Source: Mytilus edulis (lineage: Eukaryota > Mollusca > Bivalvia > Mytilida > Mytilidae). Taken from it: a stretch of 64,000 bases of DNA. A model generated the notes under the pieces. The model was not told the DNA's origin and made no database searches. It was given only the letters and a program-made list of their open reading frames with translations. The number at the start of each line of letters is the position of its first letter. The first letter of the stretch is position 1. Below, piece after piece: positions 36,101 to 48,500 of this stretch. The position numbers were made by a program, and so were the translations under genes. Where the stretch lies: positions 52,102,830 through 52,166,829 of the forward strand of contig NC_092344.1 in the NCBI RefSeq assembly GCF_963676685.1. Reading direction: 5' to 3'.

Positions 36101-39100
36101 CTCAAAGGTCCAGATAAGATAACTGGTAATACAAATTTAAGACAGAAGCCAGAATCACTATAAGAAGAATATGTGATGTTTTATTAATTCTTAAGTTTTT
36201 AAATCAACCATATTATTCATCTAGGTTATGCCAGGAAATAAAAGTCTCAAGAAACCATTTGTTTCCAAGAGTGTCAGGTTTGATGCAACTACCTTGATAA
36301 CCATGAGCCCACAGGGACGAATGTACATTTTGGCACTAGAACCTGTCCCCAGTGCATCAAGTATAGTAAGTTCTGATAAGAATGCTTATAATACATCCTG
36401 CATTGCAGGCACCCTATAGTTTTCACTTTATCCTTCTGTCACCTGTTAACAATTTGTTGTTAACACAAAAGCTTTGAAATCCTTACGAAATACAGACCTG
36501 AAATTTGACAGCACCAGAGTTTTACTCAAAATTGCATTTGGTAAATCATGAAAGTTCACAGCTTATTTTGATCTCTGCCAGCGTTTCCAATATATATGGG
36601 TTATCATTGCACTCGTCCCTTGAAGACAGCCTTAGAGATTATATGTTCGTATGAGCTCTGTACAGTGATACTGCATAGATGCCAACCATTATGATTTTGG
36701 CGTAGTTTTCCGATTTTGCGATAAAAACTACGCTATTACATTCAAAGTGGAATAGTTACAGATTACCAATCATCGTCGTTCAATTTTAAATTTGTAATAC
36801 ACGGATTTTTATCATTACTTTTCCGTCCTGGTCTGGTGTTTAGAAAATGCCAATGTAATGCTTTCGAATTCTCGAGAGTTATCAACCAATTGTTGAGTAA
36901 CTAACTGACTTCCGAAGAGGCAAACTTGCATTTTATGAAGTAGCCTTTCTACCTTTCTCTACTTCTCCTTGACAAAACGAAAATGTACCAGTCGAGAACA
37001 TCTGAACAATTATTTAATGCTACAGACAACATGTTAAATGACAAATTTTAGTGCACATCACTTAACAACCACTTGTCAGTAATTTTTATTGGTAAATGTA
37101 AGTTTATGAATGATAACTGAAAGCTTTTCAAAAATACGTAAAATTTGATAATTTGTTACTGATTGTGTTAAAACAGGGTTGGCATCTATGATACTAGACA
37201 TATTATCACTCACAATTTAAAGGAAAGTTAAGCAAAATAGCTATAAAACCACATATAAATGCATCATCAGATAATCATAAAACTGGAGATAAATACTGTA
37301 TACAACAGTGTTGACCGGGTACTAAATGTCCAATATTTTGTTTGTTCTCAGTAAAACATTCAGTTCTTTCTATTTGAATCAGTATTATATTTTGGAAAAA
37401 CATTAATTCAAACTTTGGCAGTTTTGAATATTGGGACTTTTCACTGAGCACAGCACTGCAAATGTACTGCCTAAATAATTTCATAATGATGTTCATTTTC
37501 TGGATGTGTGCTAATGGAAGAGGTGGCTACGCCATGCTATGCGACCCCTCCTTACAAAAATTGATTTTGACCAGTAAAAATTAGCCAACACTTCATATAA
37601 ACAAATAGACAAAAGCTTTAAAACTGTTTTTTGCAGTCATCCTGAAGATCTATTGAAATTGGCAAAAGTCCAGTAAAATTAAGTTTGGTCCAGTAAAAGT
37701 TGTTGATGAACTTGACTAGATGTCCAGTAAGTTTATCTAAAAAAATATCAAATTATGTCCGTTAAAAAGGTCTTTGGTCCAGTGAAGAACCTACTGTTTT
37801 CGTACTATTAGTTAAAAGTTTTTGGTGCAGTAGCACTGCCTAAAATCAGTGGTGGATGTTAAGCCTATAATTGTGCATATTCACTAGTTTCTCTTTAAAA
37901 GATTAATGAAATTTCTATTTCATTTGAATTTAAAGGAGAGCGATGAGGATGACAAGGAAAACAACTTGGATGGCATTGAGAACCACAAAGCAGGTGAAAT
38001 GGAGTGTCATGAAGCTGACAGAAGCACTAGTGTCCATAGAGTAGGTTTTATGGCTTATTTTAATCTATTTGTGCCCCACAACTTGAAGTTTAGTTGCATA
38101 TTTTTTAACCCTTATCTGTCAGTCTGTCCTATTTAGGGGATAACTATTCCCGCAGTTTTATGCTAGAATGTTTTTACCTGCATCACCTGTGGTGAAAGCA
38201 GGTCTAGTACTCACTCCGTCGGTCAGTCCCTCTGTCTGTCAGGTTTTAACTTAACGGGTGGTTTTTTTTCTACAAAGCTTGAGATATTGAGCTGAAATTT
38301 GAAATATGAGTCTACTATGATGAGTTACAGATCAAGTTTGCTGTTTGTTTGGGTCAACTGGTATTTGGCAAAATTACAGCCTATGGATTTAGAAAAAAAA
38401 CAACAGTTTAATGCAAGAAAGATTTTGATTTGTCTTATGTTTGTTCATGTGTTGAAGATATGTATATTAGGATTTTATAGTTCACGTTAACAAAGTTTAG
38501 GTTGACTATTGGAGTACCCTTGGCGTTCTTGTTATATGGAGCTGATCAATTTCCAGTTGCTCTAGATAATTAAGTTTGTTGTATAGTTATTTGTTTTCCA
38601 ATATACAGACAAGTGTTTGTTTTATTTTCAGACATGCCCAGCTGGTCACACTCTGGAAGGTCTTGGTAGTAACTGTCTTTGCTGTGAGCAAGACAGAGAG
38701 TATGCACAGGTTTTGGCTATTGACCGTGAAATAAGAAGAAGAGAGGAAGCAGAAAGGAGGCAAGCTACTGAAGCTGCTGAGGCAGTTGAATTAGTAAGTA
38801 ATGTATATGCAGTGATGTGTGTGAGAAAGAATTATTCCCACAACTTTATACTTACATTTTTATACGCCCGGGCAATAACTCAAAAACACTTTCACCAATT
38901 TCCCTGAAACTTAAGTGAATTGTTATATCTACTGAGGTAAGCTCCCTTTTGTCTTTTTTTAATTTCAGATTTTTAGTTTTGGATTTATGGGGCTTTATTC
39001 ATAAAAAAAGGGGGGATTTTCAACACTTTGGACAACAACTCAAAAAGGCTTTCACCAATGTCCATGAAACTTTGGTGAATTGTTTATATCTATTGATGTA

Positions 39101-39537
39101 ACAAGTAGCACTTAATAAAATCTGATGAAAACATAAAATTTGTAAAATCTTTAGTTGAATTTAAAACATTAAATTTCTTGTAAAAAATAGGTTCCATGAA
39201 TGTCATACGTTAGTACTTATTATTGAGTAGTTGCAAGGATGAAAGCACATTAGCAGTCCCTGAGATTCTAACTGTTCCCTGAGGCATATATCATTTTATG
39301 ATAACATACTTTCATCACCTATTTCCTCATTTAGATCATAACTTTCAGTAGAGTCACTTTCACCATCTTCACTTTCACTGTTTCTTCTTGCTGCTCCTCA
39401 TTGTCATTGTAGTCTTTTTTGTCATTTTTATATGCCCGTCGTCTTTCAGACGGGACGTATTATGGTATACCGTTGTCCGTCCGTTGTCCACACTTCAGAC
39501 AATAACTCATATAAGCTCCCTTTCCATTTTTATACCA

Positions 39538-39572
<35 letters not shown>

Positions 39573-42500
39573 TCCGTCAGTCCGTCCGTCAGTCCTGTTT
39601 CTTGTCATCGCAACTCCTCTCAAACCACATAACAGAATTCCACGAAACCTTTTTCAGATAATAAGGACATACTATGTAGTTGTGCATATTGACAGAAATT
39701 TGCGATTCAATTTTTTTTCTAGGAGTTACGCCCCTTTGAACTTATTTACTTTAATGTACTACTGCAACAGTTTGTCATCGCAACTCCTCTCAAACCACAC
39801 AACAGAATTTCATGAAACCTTTTCAGATAATAAGGACATACTATGTAGTTGTGCATATCGACGGGAAATTGCAATTCAATTTTTTTCTAGGAGTTACGCC
39901 CCTTTGAACTTATTTACTTTAATGTACTACTGCAACAGTTTGTCATCGCAACTCCTCTGAAACCACATAACAGAATTTCATGAAATTTTGTAGATAATAA
40001 AGACATACTATTTAGATGTGCATATTGGCAGGAAATTAATTTTTCTTATACAATTTTTTTTTCTTAAACTTATTTAATTTCTCCAATGACAATTTGGGGA
40101 CGTGGGGTATGTGAGCGTGCTCTGACACTAAGGTTCTTTAATATAAATATAAAAGGTACTTGGTACTCAGAAAGTGTGTTGTGAACAAGATAGAATGTAT
40201 GGATGAAAAATTAAGACAACAAACTCAGTTAAATTTGAGGTAGCCTTAATAGTGCCAATTTTTTTGTGCATTTTTATTCATTATTTGACAGGGCTCACAC
40301 TATTTCTAGTTGATCATATAAATTCATTAAAAGACAAGTTAAAAGAGCAACAGGCGTATCATGCGCTAAAGTGCAGCCTTTTATTATCCACTGCCGTGAA
40401 AAAAAAGAATTTTTATTTCACAACAGATTAAGTTAAAATTTTGACACACTTTTAAAAGCTGTATGCATTATAGCTTGAACAGTCTTAATTTCATCATTTT
40501 CATCCATTTTTTATATTTGGTAAATGCCTTTTACGTGATTGAAAATTGCAAAATTTTTCTTGTTAGTGTTCTAGAATTTGATGTTTCATTTGAACAGTAG
40601 TATCTAATCATGTTCACACAAGTGTTGATATTCTCATTCTCAAATTTTAACTTTACTTGCTTCCTATAACAGATAAGATTGAGGAGGCAAACAAGATTGC
40701 TCGCTGAGCAAACAGATTCAGATCATGGATTTGAAATAAAGATACGAACGCAAGAGGGAGTCCTGTCCAGAAAATTCTTGGAATGTCAGGACATTCAGGT
40801 AAATTTCAGTAAAATATGAACAGAAACAATGCAACTTGAACCCCTTTTGAACAAAGTTGGTTGTGCAGGGTCTGTAGATTTTCTGTTGTATTCTCTACAT
40901 ATTTTATACAAATCATGCAGGAGCTGCTCCATGCGTGTTAGGCAATTTCTTACAAATTCCACAGACAATTTATTGTGTGAATCAACATTTATTTTTAGAG
41001 TCCTCCCTTCCAAGTTGTCATTACAATGAACATGATGAATATTATAAATGGTTAAAAATGTGACCATATTGTCAATTCTGGCAATTTTGAGCTTGAATAA
41101 AACATTCAATAATGTCACAAAATGACGTCACTTTTCATTTTTGGAGAAATCAAAAATGAAAATTAGGAAAATCTTCATTTTCACAGAATTTGATACATAA
41201 CGGATTCCAGAAGCATTCTGTCAAAATATCAGTTCATTTCTATAATTAACTTTAAAGATATTGGCATCTGAATTTAAATTCCAACGAAATTAATATAAGT
41301 GGGGCGTTTCTTTTGTTGGTTAGTATATTTCATTGTTTCAACAAGAATCATGAGCTCTAGGAATTAAATCACCAAATATATTGCAGTGACTATCAAAAGA
41401 TTTTTTGAATAGAAGTTCATGATATTTTATTTTCTTCGTTAGGTGCTGATGGACTTCATTGGCTCACAGTCAAGTGCAACTGAGTTTTTTACTGTTAGGG
41501 GTGCAACAATGGAGATGGCACTAGAGTCGTCTTTGTCAGGCAAGCCATTGTCACACTTTGGGATAACTGGCCCAACGGTGCTAAATTCTGTCTGGATGAC
41601 AGAAAGCGAGGTAAGAAAACTGAAGTTATATATTTGTACCCTTTTCATTTTAGTGTACTGCTTTATTATGTCCCAACCATGTACAGGATGTGACATATAG
41701 TGTTACCCTTGTCCATAAGTCAGTCCGTACATAACACTTTGGTTAAGGTCCATATCTCAGAAAGTAGACATGGTATAGTTATGGTACTTCACCTGTGGAA
41801 GTGTCATGGGTAGTGTGCCACGGTTCAGAAACTCTCAGGTCACTTTGACCTACATTTTATGCTTCATAGACTCTGGTTCAGTTCTTTTGAGTTGAGTTTA
41901 TATCTGGGAAAGTACAATCTATGGGAGGGACATCTACAGGGTGCTGAATGGGACTTGCACTTTTTGTAATCAAAATCAATTTTGCGTTTACAAAATTCAA
42001 ATCTGTCATTACAAAACCATTTTCGTCTTGCAAAACTATGTGATTCAGACTTGTTTTATGAGAACTTCAATTTTGTAATGATAAAAATTCTTTTTGTAGA
42101 CAAAATTCTCTTTTGTAGATAAAATTCATTGTTTGAGAAACAAAATCGACTTTTGTGAGACAAAGATATACTTTTTTTGAGACAAATTTTGTCTCAACAA
42201 AATAGATTTTTGAGAGTCAAAATTCATTTTTGTTGAGACAAAATTGATTTTTGTGAAACAAAATTCACAAAAATGAATTTTGTCTCACAAAAGTCAATTT
42301 TGTCTCAACAAAAATGAATTTTGTCTCACAAAAATGAATTTTGTTTCACAAAACTCATTTTTGTGAGACAAAATTGACTTTTGTTGAGACAAAATTGACT
42401 TTTGTTGAGACAAAATTGATTTTTGTGAGACAAAATTGACTTTTGTGAGACAAAATTGACTTTTGTGAGACAAAATTGACTTTTGTGAGACAAAATTGAC

Positions 42501-45500
42501 TTTTGTGAGACAAAATTGATTTTTGTGAGACAAAATTGACTTTTGTGAGACAAAATTCATTTTTGTGAAACAAAAGTGACTTTTGTCTCAACAAAATTGA
42601 GTTTTGTGAAACAAAATTCATTTTTGTGAGACAAAATTAATTTTTGTTGAGACAAAATTAATTTTTGTTGAGACAAAATTGACTTTTGTGAGACAAAATT
42701 CATTTTTGTGAGACAAAATTGACTTTTGTTGAGACAAAATTGACTTTTGTGAGACAAAATTGATTTTTGTGAGACAAAATTGATTTTTGTGAGACAAAAT
42801 TCATTTTTGTGAGACAAAATTCATTTTTGTTGAGACAAAATTGACTTTTGTGAGACAAAATTGACTTTTGTTGAGACAAAATTGATTTTTGTGAGACAAA
42901 ATTGATTTTTGTAAGACAAAATTCATTTTTGTGAACAAAATTGAGTTTTTTGAAACAAAATTCATTTTTGTGAGACAAAATTCATTTTTGTGAGACAAAA
43001 TTCATTTTTGTTGAGACAAAATTGATTTTTGTGAGACAAAATTGACTTTTGTGAGACAAAATTCATTTTTGTGAGACAAAATTGACTTTTGTTGAGACAA
43101 AATTGATTTTTGTGAGACAAAATTCATTTTTGTTGAGACAAAATTGACTTTTGTGAGACAAAATTGACTTTTGTTGAGACAAAATTGATTTTTGTAAGAC
43201 AAAATTCATTTTTGTTGAGACAAAATTGACTTTTGTGAGACAAAATTGACTTTTGTGAGACAAAATTCATTTTTGTGAGACAAAATTGACTTTTGTTGAG
43301 ACAAAATTGACTTTTGTTGAGACAAAATTGATTTTTGTGAGACAAAATTGATTTTTGTGAGACAAAATTGACTTTTGTGAGACAAAATTCATTTTTGTGA
43401 GACAAAATTGACTTTTGTTGAGACAAAATTGATTTTTGTGAGACAAAATTCATTTTTGTTGAGACAAAATTGACTTTTGTGAGACAAAATTGACTTTTGT
43501 TGAGACAAAATTGATTTTTGTAAGACAAAATTCATTTTTGTTGAGACAAAATTGACTTTTGTGAGACAAAATTGACTTTTGTGAGACAAAATTCATTTTT
43601 GTGAGACAAAATTGACTTTTGTTGAGACAAAATTGATTTTTGTGAGACAAAATTGATTTTTGTGAGACAAAATTGATTTTTGTGAGACAAAATTGACTTT
43701 TGTGAGACAAAATTGACTTTTGTCTCAACAAAATTAACAAAATTGACTTTTGTCTCAACAAAATTGACTTTTGTGAGACAAAATTCATTTTTGTTGAGAC
43801 AAAATTCATTTTTGTTTCAATTTTGTCTCACAAAAGTTGATTTTGTATGCAAATTAGTTCACAGAATCCAAACTTAACTAATTTTCGTTCAAAAATGACT
43901 TTTGTAGCCCATTTATCAAATACGGTAAGGCCTAAAAAAAAAAAGATCTGTATTACCGGTAACATCATCTTGAAAAATAGGTCAGTAGGTCTCTAAATTC
44001 TTATTTCTGATATTTTTTTTTTTTACATTGTTAATGAAATCTGGAAAATTATCATGGTTTTTCTCCAAGGATGGGTCTGTAATTAGTTTCAAATACCCAA
44101 AGTGCAGCCATTTGCAATGTTTTTGAAGCACCTGGTGTGCAAATTTCTTGGATTTAACCTATTTGGAATACCTTTTTAACATTAATAAAATGGTTTACTG
44201 GCTTTCTGTGACAATAGAGGCAAGGTAAATAAATTATTATGTTGATTAACAGAAGCCTGTGTCAAAAACAGGGTCGGTTGATACCTTTTTTGTTTTGATT
44301 AATCTAATAAAATAATTAGGGTCAGGGCTTAAAAACAGGGTCAGTTGGGTTACTGGAAACTTAGATTTTTTTGTCTGCCTAACAATAGTCAAGTCTGTGA
44401 TACAAAATTGATTTTTTTCATGACAAAAGAAACTTTTGTCCACTGAAAGATAATTTTGTATGACAAAATTTAAATTTGTAGTATACTACAATTTTTATTA
44501 AACAGAACTCATTTTTGTTGAACAAAACTTACTTTTGTCCATAAAAATTTGAATTTTGAGTACAAAACCACAAGAGTCCTTTTCGGCACCCCAAAACATC
44601 TGGTTTTACACACACATTTTCTAGTTGGCAATGCTTTATCACTGCCTCACTACAACTATAAAAGTTTTTCTAGTCGCTTTCCACAAAGCAAGTTTTAATC
44701 ATTTCTTCAGTTTACTGATGATATTAGTAGCTTTTAAATGAAAGTATATTTAACAGTGTGTGTATACGCTCGTCTTTTAGAAGGGACGTATTATGGTATA
44801 CCATTGTCCGTCATCCGTCGTCCGCACTTCGGACAATAACTGAAAAACACTTTCACCAATTTCCATGAAACTTAAGTGAATTATTTATTTCTGTTGACGT
44901 CAGCTCCCTTTCGTTTTTTTTTTATTTCAGATTTTAAAGTCATAAGAAACGAGTGACCGATGAAAAATAATGTTCTTCCAATTCTTGAACCAATGCATAC
45001 AAACATCATAAACTTAGTCTTCTGTGCTCGAATTTATCACTTTTTTCGTGTAAATTTCGTATAATTGTCAATTTTTTTTTCAATCGGTCAGTGTTGTCGT
45101 GAAAATATGGCAGGTAATTAAAGTTCGTGTTTTGAAGCCGAAGTTTAACGATTGTCACATGTTTGTCAACAATTGACGAAAAATAAACAAAAAAGCATGG
45201 AAATTGAGCACGTGTTTAACATGTATATTCAGATAATAGTTTATTTTAAGGACATCCATGCGTATTGTGGTCACCGGATTTTTACGAGATGGGTCACACT
45301 GAGGTCACCTTGCATACGGATAATATGTCGGGGGAATTGCTTGCTGGAAGGAAGCAATTCCAATAAGTAAACTTTTTCTAAATATGAATAAATTAAAGAA
45401 TTTTCTTCAGAAAAAAGTATATGTACATAAGTTTTATAATGAGAACTATCCATTGAGTTATAAAAAACATATGCATTATTATTTTTTTATTTGAGGTTTC

Positions 45501-48500
45501 TTATGACTTTTAGTTTTGGATTAATGGGGCTTTATTCATAAAAAAAGGGGGATTTTTAACACTTTGAACAATAACTCAAAAAGGCTTTCACCAATGTCCA
45601 TGAAACTTTGATGAGTTGTTTATATCTGTTGATTTAAGCTCCCTTTCAATTTTTATAAATTTCAGATTTTACATTTCCGTGTTATGAATTTTTATGCTTA
45701 AAAAGGGGGGGATTTTCCAATTTTGGACAATAACTAACACTTTCACAAAATTTTATGCAACTTTGTTAAATTGTTTATATCTATTGACATAAGCTCCCTT
45801 TCCATTTTTATAAATTTTAGATTTTACGTTTTCTTAAGAAATGAATTTTTATACTTATAAAAAGGGTATTTTATGCAACTTTGGTGAATAGCCTTAAGGT
45901 GGTACCTAACACCTGAACTAAAATTAATTTGGCTCGTTTAATTTTCTTAAAATTTTGACAAAGTATTTACTTTGACCCTTTGACAAAAATATAAAAAAAT
46001 CAAAAAAATTGAACCAACCGTTTAATCAGAAAAATTACACTGATTACAGATTATATAGCAGTTTGACAAACACTCATTTTGATCATTGAGAAGCTTAATA
46101 TTCCCTTAAGAACACAACGTCATTTAAACGTTCTGCTGAGTTATCTCCCTGCAGTGTTAGGTACCACCTTAATAGTGCCAAATTTTTTGTGCATTTTTAT
46201 TTATTATTTTTTTTTTTGGGGGGGGGGGGGTATTTGACAGGGCTCACACTATTTCTAGTTGATCATATAAATTCATTTAAAGCATAAAAGACAAGTTAAA
46301 AGAGCTACGAGCGTATCATGCGCTAAAGCGCAGCCCTTTATTTTATATTGTTGCACTATTTTTTTTTTAGACAGCTGATAATGGTGAGCAGACATTTGCT
46401 GATACTTCAACTATTGGTAGTGCTTCTACTATTGAGACTATGAAGGTACTTAAACCTAGTAGATGTCGAGATATTTACAATAGATTGCAGCAATCTGAAT
46501 AAATTCTTATTTCTTCACAATTCAAGATTTGATAACTTAAATAATAGAAAAATTAATCGAAATGGGAATTTGTCAAACTCAAAGGGACAACAACCCATCC
46601 AGCGAGTAAGAATAAATCACAGGAAGACACATCGGTCTTCAATGAATAGTGAGAAACCATCACACCAAGAGGTAGGACGTAGCCGGCCCTGAAACCTTTA
46701 TGTAAACTGGTTCAGTGAAATGGGCTTCTTTCTAGACTTCACATACCTGTCAACTTTTGAAAATGCCCATGGGGGTTTTAGTGCGCGACAACAATTTCAA
46801 AGGTTGCAATTCTTTGCGATGACTATTTTGCGCGTGCTGTTTTGTGGTCTAGAAAAAGTGTCATATTTGTAAGATGAGCGTACATGCCTTTTTCTTAAGT
46901 TTATTTGCATGATTCTAGTTATTATATCAGTAGAAAATATGAACATGTAGCTGTAAGACCAGGAATTATTTTCATGTGTAAGAATACTAAATAGTTGTTG
47001 ACTTTTCCAATTTAAAATTATACACAAAGACGGACCAGCTTTATCAGGTTGGGAACAACACCTAGGGATACCCCCTCAATGTTAGGACATTAAAAACCAC
47101 TTTTTTTTCAGTACAAATGAGTACATGTAGATCATAAGATGTATAGTTCTTTGGGAAAAGTGTCTTCAAGTAATATGAATGTGTGCTCATTTGTACTTAA
47201 AAAGTGGTTTTTAATACCCTAACATTGAGGGGGTATCCCTAGGTGTTGTTCCCAACCTGATAGACCACAAAACAGCACGTGCAAAATAGTCATCGCAAAG
47301 AATTGCAACCTTTGAAATTGTTGTCGCGCGCTAAAACCCCCATGGGCATTTTCAAAAGTTGGCAGGTATGTTATCACAAAAAAAGATCAAAGGAAGAATC
47401 CACAAAATTGCGATAAATATTGTTATTCTTCTTTTCAGGCCACAATTTTTTCTCACAGGCAGAGTTCTGCCTGAACAGTTAAGATTGAAACTTATTTTGG
47501 TCAAAAAAGCTGTCATTGTCGTGAAAGCTGTCAAAACGCGTTAAAATGTTTTTAAAAAAATGGTCATTTATCTCCAAAACTGTTAAGCAGAATATGATGA
47601 AACTATGTATAATTGTTCAATAGGCTATGAAGGTGGAATTGATGGGAAAAAATAGTAAGAATTGTTGATATTTTGGCAACCATTTCGAAAGATGGGCTAC
47701 AGATGGCTACAAACTCAACATTGTCTTTTTTCAACAAAAATTGATGTTTTGGCTAATTTTATGATTGTGAACAACATGCAGCCATCAAAAATTACCAGTG
47801 GCAACATCAACTATAGCTTGCAATTCTAGTTATGTTTGACATTGTTGCAAATTCAAATATAATATTAAGTCATATATTAAGTCATTATGACAGATAAATG
47901 TAATAAAAATTTATTAATTTACTTTTGTTGGGGCACTTTAGGGCTTGGTACATGGTGTGGATTGAAGACCATGGGGTGACCCCTGGATGAAAGTGTTTTT
48001 TTTTTTTTTGTGATTGATTCTGTATTCACTTATTTACTCCATATCATTTAATTTTCTCACATAATATTTAGAACATAGCACATAAGCAACTACTTTTCAG
48101 GAGCCTAGAAAAATAGATGATCTCATTGAAGCATGCAGTTTGAAGCTTGATCCGAACATATCAATTATCTCAATCCTGCGTGAAGATGCTATTGACACCC
48201 TTCTTGTGGAAGTTGCCCGTTTTAAGCCTGGATCAAGGTTACATATTGAGTTTGAGGCGGAGGATGGCTGTGATGGTGGAGGGTTATTGAGAGAGCTTAA
48301 CAGCCTTGTCTTGAAACAGTGGGAGAAATCTTCTCTCAGCAATGGTAAGAGCAGAACTGGTTCCAAAATCCTCAACTTCAGGTTGATATTCTTCTTTTGA
48401 CCTTTTTAACTGTATTAAAGCATATTAATAGACCTTTTTAACTGCATTATAGCATATTAATAGACCTTTTTAACTGCATTATAGCATATTATATAGACCT

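Noticed and set aside
39388-39960. 190-codon open frame
   Set aside because: Spans two tandem units of family 4, with the same peptide block repeated; no family support.
42294-43809. Long minus-strand open frames (SQKSILSHKSQFCLTK-type)
   Set aside because: They are the 20/21-bp unit translated in all frames; shifts between frames occur with unit length and no start, splice or family evidence exists.
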